Notes: generated by a model not told the origin, from the sequence alone. A stretch of 64,000 bases of DNA from Cedecea lapagei (GCF_900635955.1 NZ_LR134201.1:3782001-3846000), one strand, 5' to 3'. Counted from the stretch's first letter, positions 7,749 through 17,024 are shown. Made by a program: numbers and translations.

Positions 7749-8999
7749 TCACGACTCAGGCTGATTGGTGATCGTCCTCGACATCGTCTCCAGCGAATCC
7801 GTCCTCATAATATAAAGCCGCTTTAACAGGAACGGGTTATCGCCCGGCTTCACCTTGCCACGCACCGTCGTGACCGCCATATGGAAACCAGCATCATTTG
7901 CCGCTTTCACCGCGGTAGCGTTATAGCCACCGAACGGGTAGGACAGATAAAGCACGTGCGGATTGAACTGCGATAGCGCGCGGCGCGAGTGCTCAAAATC
8001 AAACAGGATATTGTGGTAGCTGCGGCTCAGAAGGATCGGGCGGCGATAGTTATCCACGCGGTGCAGGAAGTGGGTATGCGACTGAACATCAAACACGCTC
8101 TGGATCGCTTCCAGCTCTGAGATACTCATAAACTGCAGAGATTTAGGATTCCACTGCTGCGGATGCCGCTTAATGCGTGAGGAGATGATGTAGGCCGTTG
8201 CTTTAAAGCCATACTGCTTAAGAATCGGGAACGCATAGCGATACACCGATTTCAGGCCGTCATCAAAGGTGATCACCACCGAACGCGCAGGCAGATTCAT
8301 GCGGTTTCGCACATAGCCTTCCAGCTGATACATCGTCAACGTGGTATAGCCCATATCGCGCAGCCAGGTCATCTGGTTGCTGAAGGCGACCACCGAGGTC
8401 GTCGTGGATGTATGGCGGAAACGGGTGTTTTCCTCATCGCGCAGAATATGGTGATAGGTCAGAACCGGAATACCGTTGTCCGGCTGCGCGTCCAGGCTGC
8501 TGATGTAGCCCAGGCGATTGCCAAGACGAATCTGATACCAGGTCTGGTTAAGGCGATCTTTCAGCTTGCCGATGATCGGGTAGCGCAGGTTATCCGCCAG
8601 GGTGCCGAACACCTCAGAAGAGGTGGCAGGTTCGCTATAAATCGCCACATCGCGGAAGGTGATCAAGTTCTGGTTACTCAGCGGTTTGTTGAGATCGCCA
8701 AGCCGGTCTTCGACCCGTTGCTTGCCTTTTACCGGGGCGAGGTGCGCCTTGTCGATAAATCCGGTACCGAAACCAAAGTTAAATTCATAGTAGTCCGCCG
8801 CCGTCGGCACGACCGCCAGGATCTGCCCCTGCCCGATCCTGCCTACGGAGATCACGCTATCACCGACCTGCGCCCAGATATCGGCATCCTCGGTGGTTTG
8901 CATATATTGGGCCGGCGTATCGTGGCTACTGAGCAGGCTGGCCTGGGCGGTACCGCTGCTGATGACCAGTATGAGGCAATAAATAAGGCGAGTTAACAT
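7749..8999 (-). CDS. yadE: Predicted secreted polysaccharide deacetylase (YadE family)
   Basis: Likely periplasmic carbohydrate esterase family 4 protein; substrate unknown. The 416-residue product has a signal peptide (hydrophobic 5-18, probable cleavage after AQA at 20), an SH3-like region around 40-170, and a NodB deacetylase domain from about 177 to the end. The metal and catalytic motifs are TYHH, TFDDG (244-248), SHTHFLH (307-313) and LSYPFGG. E. coli YadE has a similar layout and length. It appears monocistronic and converges on panD. The function is inferred from the family only. Confidence 0.85.
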   Translation of the reverse strand: MLTRLIYCLILVISSGTAQASLLSSHDTPAQYMQTTEDADIWAQVGDSVISVGRIGQGQILAVVPTAADYYEFNFGFGTGFIDKAHLAPVKGKQRVEDRLGDLNKPLSNQNLITFRDVAIYSEPATSSEVFGTLADNLRYPIIGKLKDRLNQTWYQIRLGNRLGYISSLDAQPDNGIPVLTYHHILRDEENTRFRHTSTTTSVVAFSNQMTWLRDMGYTTLTMYQLEGYVRNRMNLPARSVVITFDDGLKSVYRYAFPILKQYGFKATAYIISSRIKRHPQQWNPKSLQFMSISELEAIQSVFDVQSHTHFLHRVDNYRRPILLSRSYHNILFDFEHSRRALSQFNPHVLYLSYPFGGYNATAVKAANDAGFHMAVTTVRGKVKPGDNPFLLKRLYIMRTDSLETMSRTITNQPES

Positions 9000-9093
9000 G
9001 GCAAATTAGTCAGTTCGGGTCGGGAAGAGGGAAGGAATTCATTATTTTAGCAAAAGATGGGTGAATACCAACCTGAATAGATTAATACCCTTA

Positions 9094-9522
9094 CTATTTG
9101 TGCAGTAACAAGAAAGGCGGATTCTTTTGCTGCTGATGCCAGAGGCTGGATACCGCCTCTCCGCCGAGCTCCACGATGCGCTGGCGAAACGCTTCGCTGG
9201 AGACGTTTTCACGCTGTTCGCGCATGATAATAAGCAGCGGAAGCGTCACGCCAGAGATCACTTCGCAGTGCTCATGCTTATGGTTCATCAGCGCCGCGGT
9301 ACGGTATGGCGCATCGCCGGTAATATCGGTCAGAAAGATAACGCCGTCTCCCGAGCAGCAATGGTGCAGCGCGTCACACATCATCCGGCTTAGCATATTG
9401 GTGCTCAGCCCTTTCCAGAAATTAACCGCACAGCACTGCGGCTGCGGACCGAAGCGCTGTTCGAGGGCCTCCAGCATTTTTTGTGCGTAGTCGTCGTGTC
9501 CGGCAATGACCCAGCCCAGCAT
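9094..9522 (-). CDS. yadI: PTS EIIA-man family protein (orphan phosphocarrier)
   Basis: 142 residues matching E. coli YadI, a stand-alone EIIA domain of the mannose-type phosphotransferase family. The N-terminal MLGWVIAGHDD places the phosphorylatable histidine at residue 9, and FLTDITGDAPYR and EVISGVTLPLL are typical of the fold. No EIIB, EIIC or EIID gene lies nearby, so it either serves a permease encoded elsewhere or is regulatory. It lies upstream of yadE on the same strand, 94 bases apart. Confidence 0.85.
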   Translation of the reverse strand: MLGWVIAGHDDYAQKMLEALEQRFGPQPQCCAVNFWKGLSTNMLSRMMCDALHHCCSGDGVIFLTDITGDAPYRTAALMNHKHEHCEVISGVTLPLLIIMREQRENVSSEAFRQRIVELGGEAVSSLWHQQQKNPPFLLLHK

Positions 9523-9597
9523 AAAGTCTCTCCTGTTAATGGAGCAACAGTGTGCCAGAACGTCGAAGAAGTAGCCTGATGCGTATCAAAATGGCGT

Positions 9598-9624
9598 AAG
9601 AAAAATCCCCCTGAGGCGGGGGAT
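9598..9624 (-). terminator. Terminator of the yadGH operon
   Basis: Read on the minus strand: ATCCCCC, loop, GGGGGAT, then TTTTCTT. It begins 14 bases after the yadH stop. Confidence 0.85.
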
Positions 9625-9637
9625 TGAGGAGAGAGTA

Positions 9638-10408
9638 TCAGGTACGCAGGCCGCGGCCGCGCTGAATGAGATACCAGCACAACAGATAAAAAAGGATGAT
9701 AAAGATTGCCAGCACGCCCACGGTGGTCACCAGCGGCACATCAGTAATGCCAAGGAAACCAAAGCGGAAGCCGCTGATCATGTAGACAATCGGGTTCAGG
9801 TGCGACAGCGCCTGCCAGAACGGCGGTAGCAGCGTCAGGGAGTAAAACACCCCGCCCAGGTAGGTCAGCGGCGTCAGCACGAAGGTCGGGATCAGGCTGA
9901 TATCATCGAACGTTTTGGCGAAAACGGCGTTCAGCAGGCCAGCCAGCGAGAACAGCACGGCCGTCAGCACCAGCGTCAGCGCCACGAACAGCCAGGAGTG
10001 CACCTGGAACGGCACGAAGAACAGCGACACCGCCGTCACCAGCACGCCTACGCACAGCCCGCGAGCAACGCCGCCGCCGACATAGCCCGCAATAATCACG
10101 TGCGTTGGCACCGGCGCCACCAGCAGCTCTTCAATGTTGCGCTGGAATTTGGCGCTAAAGAACGACGAGGCAACGTTCGCGTAGGCGTTGGTGATCACCG
10201 CCATCATAATCAGGCCCGGCACGATAAACTGCATATAGGTGAAGCCGTGCATTTCGCCGATACGCGAGCCAATCAGGTTGCCAAAGATAATAAAGTACAG
10301 GGTCATGGTAATGACCGGCGGAACCAGCGTCTGGATCCAGATACGGGCGAAGCGGTGAACCTCTTTGGTCCAAATGCTTTTCAGCGCCACCCAGTACAGC
10401 TGCATCAT
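9638..10408 (-). CDS. yadH: ABC-2 type transporter permease YadH
   Basis: Inner-membrane permease subunit of the YadGH exporter; substrate unknown. At 256 residues it has six hydrophobic segments and belongs to the ABC-2 (drug/polysaccharide export) family, with the conserved LTPLTYLGGVFYSL and LNPIVYMISGFRFGFLG region in the C-terminal half. Its ATG overlaps the yadG stop by four bases (ATGA), so it is translated with the ATPase. A clear terminator follows. Confidence 0.92.
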   Translation of the reverse strand: MMQLYWVALKSIWTKEVHRFARIWIQTLVPPVITMTLYFIIFGNLIGSRIGEMHGFTYMQFIVPGLIMMAVITNAYANVASSFFSAKFQRNIEELLVAPVPTHVIIAGYVGGGVARGLCVGVLVTAVSLFFVPFQVHSWLFVALTLVLTAVLFSLAGLLNAVFAKTFDDISLIPTFVLTPLTYLGGVFYSLTLLPPFWQALSHLNPIVYMISGFRFGFLGITDVPLVTTVGVLAIFIILFYLLCWYLIQRGRGLRT

Positions 10409-11331
10409 GACCGATCCCCTTGTTTACCGTTTACCAGCGTCACGAACAGCTCTTCGAGACGGTTCGCTTTGTTACGCATACTCTGCACCTGAATGCCCTG
10501 CGCGCTGAGCTGGCTGAACACGCTGTTAACGCCCTGCTCGCGGAGCACTTCCACCTCAAGCGTGGAGGTGTCCACCAGGCGATACTGATAGCCGTCCAGC
10601 TTAGGCAGCGGGCTCTTAGGCGCCAGATCCAGGATGAAGGTTTCTGACTTCAGCTTGGAGAGCAGAGATTTCATTGAAGTGTTCTCTACCAGCTCACCGC
10701 GCTGGATAATACCGATGTTGCGGCACAGCATTTCGGCTTCTTCCAGGTAGTGGGTGGTCAGAATAATGGTGGTACCTTTGTCGTTGAGATCTTTAAGGAA
10801 TCCCCACATCGAGCGGCGCAGTTCGATGTCGACCCCGGCGGTCGGTTCATCCAGGATCAACAGCTTCGGCTCGTGCATCAGCGCACGCGCTATCATCAGG
10901 CGGCGCTTCATCCCCCCGGAGAGCATGCGGGCACGTTCGTTGCGTTTTTCCCACAAATCGAGCTGTTTTAAATACTTTTCGCTGCGTGCTATCGCTTCAC
11001 TGCGCTCCACGCCATAGTAGCCAGCCTGATGCACGACGATCTGCTGCACCGTCTCAAACGGGTTGAAGTTGAATTCCTGTGGGACAAGGCCGAGCTGGCG
11101 TTTAGCGTTGACCACATCCTTTTGCAGGTCATAGCCGAACACCCGCACGCGGCCGGAGGTTTTATTCACCAGCGAGCTAATGATGCCGATGGTGGTGGAT
11201 TTGCCCGCGCCGTTAGGGCCGAGTAGCGCATAGAAATCGCCCGCCTCAACGCGAAGATCTATACCGCGCAGCGCCTGAACGCCGCCGGGATAGGTTTTCG
11301 TTAACTGCTCCAGTTCCAATGCAATTGTCAT
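10405..11331 (-). CDS. yadG: ABC transporter ATP-binding protein YadG
   Basis: ATPase partner of YadH. The 308 residues contain Walker A GPNGAGKST (about 38-46), Q-loop LVPQEFNF, signature LSGGMKRR, Walker B LLILDEPTAGVD and the H-loop TTHYLEEAE, followed by the C-terminal extension common to ABC-2 exporters. It is the first gene of the two-gene operon and diverges from can; 97 bases separate the start codons. Confidence 0.94.
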   Translation of the reverse strand: MTIALELEQLTKTYPGGVQALRGIDLRVEAGDFYALLGPNGAGKSTTIGIISSLVNKTSGRVRVFGYDLQKDVVNAKRQLGLVPQEFNFNPFETVQQIVVHQAGYYGVERSEAIARSEKYLKQLDLWEKRNERARMLSGGMKRRLMIARALMHEPKLLILDEPTAGVDIELRRSMWGFLKDLNDKGTTIILTTHYLEEAEMLCRNIGIIQRGELVENTSMKSLLSKLKSETFILDLAPKSPLPKLDGYQYRLVDTSTLEVEVLREQGVNSVFSQLSAQGIQVQSMRNKANRLEELFVTLVNGKQGDRS

Positions 11332-11428
11332 GGATATTTACTTACCTTAGTTCGGTACTTGTTTGAGAATTCGTTGAGTTACCCTATATTACCCATCGCA
11401 CTTCTCGGGTGACAGGCGTTAACCTCAC

Positions 11429-12109
11429 ATGAAAGATATTGATTCCCTTATCAGCAATAATGAACTTTGGTCAAAAATGCTGGTTGAGGAAGACCCCGGT
11501 TTCTTCGAAAGACTTGCCCAGGCACAAAAACCCCGCTTTCTGTGGATTGGCTGCTCTGACAGCCGTGTTCCCGCTGAACGGCTTACCGGCCTCGAGCCAG
11601 GCGAACTCTTCGTTCACCGCAACGTAGCAAACCTGGTTGTTCATACCGACCTGAACTGCCTTTCCGTCGTCCAGTACGCCGTAGACGTGCTTGAAGTTGA
11701 GCACATTATTATTTGCGGCCACTACGGCTGCGGCGGCGTGCAGGCTGCGGTGGAGAACCCGGAGTTGGGCTTAATCAACAACTGGCTGCTGCACATTCGC
11801 GATCTGTGGTTCAAGCATAGTTCGCTACTGGGGGAACTGGCACCGGAACAGCGGATGGATACGCTCTGTGAACTGAACGTCATGGAGCAGGTGTACAACA
11901 TCGGCCATTCCACCATCCTGCAGTCTGCCTGGAAGCGCGGCCAGAAAGTTACGGTTCACGGCTGGGTCTACGGTATTCATGACGGGCGCCTGCGCGACCT
12001 CGAAGTGACGGCCACCAGCCGCGAGTCGCTTGAACAGGGTTACCGCAGCGGGATTTCCAACCTGAAAAATACCCACCATAGCCACAGGAATCGCGCAGCT
12101 TCGCAGTAA
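11429..12109 (+). CDS. can: Beta-class carbonic anhydrase Can
   Basis: Zinc enzyme interconverting CO2 and bicarbonate, needed in E. coli for growth in air. The 226-residue sequence keeps the zinc ligands Cys42 and Asp44 (CSDSR) and the His98/Cys101 pair (GHYGCGG). The C terminus (HSHRNRAASQ) is six residues longer than in E. coli. It has its own divergent promoter region with yadG and shares a bidirectional terminator with hpt. Confidence 0.97.
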   Translation: MKDIDSLISNNELWSKMLVEEDPGFFERLAQAQKPRFLWIGCSDSRVPAERLTGLEPGELFVHRNVANLVVHTDLNCLSVVQYAVDVLEVEHIIICGHYGCGGVQAAVENPELGLINNWLLHIRDLWFKHSSLLGELAPEQRMDTLCELNVMEQVYNIGHSTILQSAWKRGQKVTVHGWVYGIHDGRLRDLEVTATSRESLEQGYRSGISNLKNTHHSHRNRAASQ

Positions 12110-12129
12110 TCTCGCGAAAAGTGGATAGC

Positions 12130-12155
12130 AAAAAGGGCCTTTCGGCCCTTTTTTC
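12130..12155. terminator. Bidirectional terminator between can and hpt
   Basis: AAAAGGGCC, TTTC loop, GGCCC followed by six T on the plus strand and five A on the other side, giving a U tract in both directions. It lies between the convergent can and hpt genes. Confidence 0.9.
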
Positions 12156-12170
12156 GTTACCCGACGTAGA

Positions 12171-12707
12171 TCACTCGTCCAGCATCACCACTTTGCCGAC
12201 GAACGGCAGGTGGCGATAGCGCTGGGCATAGTCGATACCGTAGCCTACAACGAACTCGTCCGGAATAGAGAAGCCAACGTATTCAACGTTAACGTTCACT
12301 TCGCGGCGGGTTGGTTTATCCAGCAGCGTACAAATGGCCAGAGATTTTGGCTCACGCAGGCTCAGGATTTCACGCACTTTGCTCAGGGTGTTCCCGGAGT
12401 CAATAATATCTTCGACGATCAGCACGTCTTTCCCGCGAATGTCCTCATCCAGATCTTTAAGGATCTTCACGTCACGAGTGGTGGACATGCCGCTGCCGTA
12501 GCTTGAGGCCGTCATAAAATCGACTTCGTGGGACACCTGCACTTCACGGCACAGATCCGCCATAAACATAAATGAACCACGCAGCAGACCTACCAGCACC
12601 ATGTCACTGCCGCTGTCGCGATAGTGCTCGGTGATTTGACGACCCAGTTCAGCAACACGGGCTTTGATCTCCGCTTCAGGGATCATCACTTCAACAGTAT
12701 GTTTCAT
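12171..12707 (-). CDS. hpt: Hypoxanthine phosphoribosyltransferase
   Basis: Purine salvage enzyme converting hypoxanthine and PRPP to IMP. It has 178 residues from the ATG at 12707 (MKHTVEVMIPEAE), as in E. coli. The PRPP-binding loop is VLIVEDIIDSGNTL, and LLRGSFMFMADL and TASSYGSGM are characteristic. An upstream in-frame start would add a segment with no similarity. It diverges from gcd. Confidence 0.97.
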   Translation of the reverse strand: MKHTVEVMIPEAEIKARVAELGRQITEHYRDSGSDMVLVGLLRGSFMFMADLCREVQVSHEVDFMTASSYGSGMSTTRDVKILKDLDEDIRGKDVLIVEDIIDSGNTLSKVREILSLREPKSLAICTLLDKPTRREVNVNVEYVGFSIPDEFVVGYGIDYAQRYRHLPFVGKVVMLDE

Positions 12708-12835
12708 AACTCTAACCATATGATTTAAAAACAAATCATTTAATGCTGGTGAACCTGCAGCCAACACAAAATAGTGAGGCGAGGAGTATACCAGCAAATG
12801 GCCTTCACATCCGCACTTCAAAAAAAAGCCATAAT

Positions 12836-12851
12836 TGTGACAACTATCACA
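12836..12851. promoter_or_regulatory. Consensus CRP-cAMP binding site in the hpt-gcd gap
   Basis: TGTGA-N6-TCACA is a perfect core match to the CRP consensus (12836-12840 and 12847-12851). It lies 53-68 bases before the gcd start and about 130 before hpt. E. coli gcd is reported to be negatively regulated by cAMP-CRP, so gcd is the more likely target. Confidence 0.75.
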
Positions 12852-12903
12852 CTTGTTAATAACTATAATTAAATGCTATCAAACCTTTATGAGTGTGATA
12901 ATT

Positions 12904-15294
12904 GTGAATACAAATAAAACCGGGCCGCAACTATTTGTGGCCCTATCAGCCCTCTTTGCCGTGCTTTGCGGGCTCTATTTGCTCTTTGGCGGGATATGGT
13001 TAGTGGCCCTCGGCGGATCGTGGTATTACCCGATCGCCGGTCTGGTGATGCTCGGCGTCGCCTGGCTGCTGTGGAAAAGTAAAGCCTCCGCGCTGTGGCT
13101 CTACGCTGCCCTGCTACTGTGTACGATGGCCTGGGGCGTCTGGGAAGTCGGCTTTGACTTCTGGGCGCTGACGCCGCGCTGCGATGTGCTGGTGTTCTTC
13201 GGCGTCTGGCTCCTGCTGCCGTTTGTCTATCGTCGCCTGCTGATCCCGGCAAGCGGCGCGGCGGCATCGCTGGTGGTTTCCCTGCTGATTACCGCCGTTG
13301 TGCTGGTCTGGGCGGGCTTTAACGACCCGCAGGAGATCAACGGTACGCTGAAGCTGGATAACGCCGCTACTGCCGCTGAATCCTCCATTCCCGATGCCGA
13401 CTGGCCAGCCTATGGACGCAATCAGGAAGGGCAGCGCTTCTCCCCGCTCAAGCAGATCACCACCCAAAACGTGGGCCAGCTAAAGGAAGCCTGGCGCTTC
13501 CAGACCGGCGACGTGAAGCGGGCTACCGACCCGGGTGAAATCACCAACGAAGTCACCCCGATCAAAATTCGCGACATGCTTTACCTGTGTACCGCGCACC
13601 AGCAGCTGTTCGCGCTGGACGCCTCCACCGGTAAAGAGAAGTGGAAGTTTGATCCTCAGCTAAATACCGATCCTTCATTCCAGCACGTGACCTGTCGTGG
13701 CGTTTCTTATCACGAAGCTACCGCGGACAACGCCTCTCCGGACGTTGTTGCCGACTGTCCTCGCCGTATCCTTCTGCCGGTGAACGACGGCCGCCTGTTT
13801 GCGCTCAATGCCGACACCGGCAAGCTGTGTGAGAGCTTTGCGAACAAAGGCATCCTGAACCTGCAAACCAATCAGCCAGTCACCACGCCGGGGATGTATG
13901 AGCCGACTTCACCGCCGATCGTGACCGACAAGGTCATCGTGATTGCCGGTGCGGTAACCGACAACTTCTCCACCCGTGAGCCTTCCGGCGTGATCCGTGG
14001 TTTTGACGTTAATACCGGGAAACTGCTGTGGGCGTTTGACCCAGGCGCGAAAGATCCAAACGCTATTCCGGACGACGAGCATCATTACACGCTGAACTCC
14101 CCGAACTCGTGGGCTCCGGCGGCATATGATGCAAAACTGGATCTGGTTTATCTGCCGATGGGCGTCACTACGCCGGACATCTGGGGCGGCAACCGCACGC
14201 CGGAGCAGGAGCGTTACGCCAGCAGCATCGTGGCGCTGAATGCGACCACCGGTAAGCTGGCCTGGTCCTATCAGACCGTACACCACGACCTGTGGGATAT
14301 GGACATGCCTGCCCAACCAACGCTTGCGGATATCACCGACAAGAACGGCAATAAGGTACCGGTGGTTTACGCGCCGGCCAAAACCGGCAACATCTTCGTG
14401 CTGGATCGCCGCGACGGTAAGTTAGTGGTTCCTGCGCCGGAACAGCCGGTCCCGCAGGGCGCAGCTAAAGGTGACCATGTCTCCCCTACCCAGCCGTTCT
14501 CCGAGCTGACCTTCCGGCCGAAGAAAGATCTGAGCGGCGCGGATATGTGGGGCGCAACCATGTTTGACCAACTGGTCTGCCGCGTGATGTTCCACAGCAT
14601 GCGCTATGAAGGCATCTTCACCCCGCCTTCAGAGAAAGGGACGCTGGTCTTCCCGGGTAACCTGGGTATGTTCGAGTGGGGCGGGATTTCCGTAGACCCG
14701 AATAACCAGGTGGCGATGACCAACCCAATGGCGCTGCCGTTCGTGTCTAAGCTGATTCCACGCGGCCCAGGCAACCCAATGGAGCCGCCAAAAGACGCGA
14801 AAGGCTCAGGTACTGAATCCGGCGTTCAGCCGCAGTATGGCGTTCCGTATGGCGTAACGCTGAACCCGTTCCTGTCGCCGTTCGGCCTGCCGTGTAAACA
14901 GCCGGCCTGGGGCTACATCTCCGGGGTTGATCTGAAAACCAACGAAATCGTGTGGAAGAAACGTATTGGTACCGTGGAAGACAGCATGCCGTTCCCAACC
15001 GGTATTCCAATGAAATTCCGCATGGGCATGCCTATGCTGGGTGGCCCGATCTCCACCGCCGGTAACGTGATGTTCATTGGCGCCACCGCAGACAACTACC
15101 TGCGCGCATTTGATATGCGTGACGGTAAACAGCTGTGGGAAGCGCGTCTGCCAGCAGGTGGACAGGCTACGCCGATGACGTATGAAGTTAACGGTAAGCA
15201 GTATGTGGTGATTTCCGCAGGTGGCCATGGCTCCTTCGGAACGAAGATGGGTGATTACATCGTGGCGTACGCACTGCCGGACGACGCGAAGTAA
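12904..15294 (+). CDS. gcd: PQQ-dependent membrane glucose dehydrogenase
   Basis: Oxidises periplasmic glucose to gluconolactone and passes electrons to ubiquinone. The N terminus (about 1-145) has five membrane segments; the rest is an eight-bladed propeller quinoprotein domain, with DWPAYGRNQEGQRFSPL opening it, GFDVNTGKLLWAFDPG in mid-domain, and GGHGSFGTKMGDY at the end. The GTG at 12904 gives 796 residues, the E. coli length, with GAGTG about eight bases upstream; an in-frame ATG at 12889 would add five residues but lacks a ribosome binding site. PQQ synthesis genes are not in the window, so activity depends on PQQ made elsewhere or taken up. Confidence 0.96.
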   Translation: MNTNKTGPQLFVALSALFAVLCGLYLLFGGIWLVALGGSWYYPIAGLVMLGVAWLLWKSKASALWLYAALLLCTMAWGVWEVGFDFWALTPRCDVLVFFGVWLLLPFVYRRLLIPASGAAASLVVSLLITAVVLVWAGFNDPQEINGTLKLDNAATAAESSIPDADWPAYGRNQEGQRFSPLKQITTQNVGQLKEAWRFQTGDVKRATDPGEITNEVTPIKIRDMLYLCTAHQQLFALDASTGKEKWKFDPQLNTDPSFQHVTCRGVSYHEATADNASPDVVADCPRRILLPVNDGRLFALNADTGKLCESFANKGILNLQTNQPVTTPGMYEPTSPPIVTDKVIVIAGAVTDNFSTREPSGVIRGFDVNTGKLLWAFDPGAKDPNAIPDDEHHYTLNSPNSWAPAAYDAKLDLVYLPMGVTTPDIWGGNRTPEQERYASSIVALNATTGKLAWSYQTVHHDLWDMDMPAQPTLADITDKNGNKVPVVYAPAKTGNIFVLDRRDGKLVVPAPEQPVPQGAAKGDHVSPTQPFSELTFRPKKDLSGADMWGATMFDQLVCRVMFHSMRYEGIFTPPSEKGTLVFPGNLGMFEWGGISVDPNNQVAMTNPMALPFVSKLIPRGPGNPMEPPKDAKGSGTESGVQPQYGVPYGVTLNPFLSPFGLPCKQPAWGYISGVDLKTNEIVWKKRIGTVEDSMPFPTGIPMKFRMGMPMLGGPISTAGNVMFIGATADNYLRAFDMRDGKQLWEARLPAGGQATPMTYEVNGKQYVVISAGGHGSFGTKMGDYIVAYALPDDAK

Positions 15295-15305
15295 CCTGAC
15301 CTCTT

Positions 15306-15336
15306 GCGGGTGGCTCAGGCCACCCGCTTTTTCTTT
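15306..15336. terminator. Terminator between convergent gcd and cueO
   Basis: GCGGGTGGC (15306-15314) pairs with GCCACCCGC (15319-15327), loop TCAG, then TTTTTCTTTT. Strong in the gcd direction; the reverse strand lacks a good U tract. Confidence 0.9.
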
Positions 15337-16880
15337 TACGCTACGGTAAAACCGAGCATCATCCCGGTATCTTCATGCTCCAGAAGATGGCAGTGCGCCA
15401 TATAGGCCGCTTCCTTCGGGGCAGCATGGTCGAACTTAACCAGCACCTCGCTGCGCGCGCCTTCCACCTTCACCGTGTCTTTCCAGCCCTGTCGATGCGC
15501 CGCCACCGGCTTGCCGTTTTCCGACAAAATTCGGAACTGGGTTCCGTGGATATGGAACGGGTGCAGCATCATGTCGCCTTCCCCTGAGACAGTCCATTTC
15601 TCGTATTTCCCCCGTTGCGCGGCAAACGCCGGGGTCGCCATATCAAAAGCCTTACCGTTGATTTTGTTGGCATTGTGGAAATCAAACCCGTGATTCATCG
15701 CGCCGTGGTCCATGTGCCCCATGCTGCCGTGGCCGTCCATCGGCATCCCCGCCATCGCCTGCATGCCGTATTTATCCATCAGCGCCTGCATCCCCATCAT
15801 ATCGAGCATCGGGTCCATCATTAACTGTAGCCAGCGCTCCGTCACGCCCTCCAGCGAAGGCAGCGCGGGGACGTTGACCAGCTTGTCCGGCAGCGTGCCG
15901 GAAGCGGTGATAATCAGCGGCTGGATGCGAACCACCGGGGCTGGCTTATCAAAGGGCGCGACGGTCATCCCCATCTGCTTCACCGGCAACGTGACGATAT
16001 CAAATGGCTTGCCGTCACGGGTATCCACCAGCACTTCAAACCGCTCGCCCATCAGCAGCTCCAGCTCGGTGACTTTGACCGGCTCGGCCAGCAAACCGCC
16101 GTCGCTCGCAATGACATAAAGCGGACGATTATCGCTGGCAGCGATGTTCAGCGAGCGGGCATTGCAGCCGTTAAGCAAACGCAGACGCAGCCAGCCGCGC
16201 GGATTAGAGTGCTGAGGATAAACGGCGCCGTTGCACAGCAGCGTATCACCAAACCAGCCTACGGCGGCGCTCATCACATCCAGCTGGTAGTCAATTTCGC
16301 CATCTTTACCGAAACGCTTGTCCTGGATAATCAGCGGTATGTCATCAATGCCCCACTGCTGTGGCAGCCTCAGCTGGGCACTTTCGTTATCCTCAATCAA
16401 TACCAGTCCGCCCAGCCCCATAGCAACCTGATGCCCGGTCTTGCCGTGCTGGTGGGGGTGGAACCAGCAGGTTGCCGCACGCTGCTGCGGGGTAAAGGTC
16501 ACGCTCCGCTGTGCGCCTGGCGCGATAACGCCCTGAGGGCCTCCATCTACCTCACCGTCCACTTCAAGCCCATGCCAGTGCACCGTGGTTTCCTCTGCCA
16601 GGCTATTATGGATATTGACGGTGACCGCTTCGCCCTGAGTCAGCTTAAGCGCCGGCCCCAGAAGCGAACCGTTGTAGCCCCAGGTAGTGGCCGATTTACC
16701 GGCAAAAAGGCTCTTTCCCGCGTTGACGGTGAGGCGGATGCTATTTTTAGCATCCGGGGCAAGCAAAGAGGGGACAGGTAGCGCCGGACGATCCGCCGCC
16801 AGCGCGGCACGGCTCCAGAGTGGCAGCGCGCTGAAAGCCCCCAGCGCCGCGGTATATTTCAAAAAATTACGGCGATGCAT
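15336..16880 (-). CDS. cueO: Multicopper oxidase CueO
   Basis: Periplasmic cuprous oxidase for copper tolerance. The 514-residue protein begins with a Tat signal (RRNFLK at 3-8, hydrophobic stretch, cleavage near AALA). The copper-binding motifs are all present: HWHG, CWFHPHQHG, HPFHIHGTQF and the C-terminal HCHLLEHEDTGMM, which contains the type 1 copper cysteine. A Met/His-rich segment (about 356-397, repeated MGM, MDGHG, MGHMDHG) covers the type 1 site and binds Cu(I) as in E. coli. A CueR-type promoter lies immediately upstream. Confidence 0.97.
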   Translation of the reverse strand: MHRRNFLKYTAALGAFSALPLWSRAALAADRPALPVPSLLAPDAKNSIRLTVNAGKSLFAGKSATTWGYNGSLLGPALKLTQGEAVTVNIHNSLAEETTVHWHGLEVDGEVDGGPQGVIAPGAQRSVTFTPQQRAATCWFHPHQHGKTGHQVAMGLGGLVLIEDNESAQLRLPQQWGIDDIPLIIQDKRFGKDGEIDYQLDVMSAAVGWFGDTLLCNGAVYPQHSNPRGWLRLRLLNGCNARSLNIAASDNRPLYVIASDGGLLAEPVKVTELELLMGERFEVLVDTRDGKPFDIVTLPVKQMGMTVAPFDKPAPVVRIQPLIITASGTLPDKLVNVPALPSLEGVTERWLQLMMDPMLDMMGMQALMDKYGMQAMAGMPMDGHGSMGHMDHGAMNHGFDFHNANKINGKAFDMATPAFAAQRGKYEKWTVSGEGDMMLHPFHIHGTQFRILSENGKPVAAHRQGWKDTVKVEGARSEVLVKFDHAAPKEAAYMAHCHLLEHEDTGMMLGFTVA

Positions 16881-16913
16881 AGTCAGTTCCTTTTGTTGGC
16901 ATACTTGTTGGCG

Positions 16914-16944
16914 AGCATAAACCTTTCCCTAACGGTAAGGTCAA
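16914..16944 (-). promoter_or_regulatory. CueR-controlled cueO promoter
   Basis: On the minus strand: -35 TTGACC (16944-16939), a 19-base spacer and -10 TATGCT (16919-16914). The spacer carries the dyad ACCTT ... AAGGT. An over-long 19-base spacer with an internal dyad is the hallmark of MerR-family activators, here CueR. It ends 33 bases before the cueO start. Confidence 0.88.
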
Positions 16945-16954
16945 GTTTTAAGCG

Positions 16955-16960
16955 TATAAT
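16955..16960 (+). promoter_or_regulatory. Candidate -10 element for yacC
   Basis: TATAAT 64 bases before the yacC start. No convincing -35 is visible at the right distance; the region just upstream is the divergent cueO promoter. Confidence 0.35.
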
Positions 16961-17024
16961 AAATATCGTCGACGCCCATTTAACTGTGTTAACGTTTCGT
17001 ATCTGAGAACAAGTGGTAGACGTG

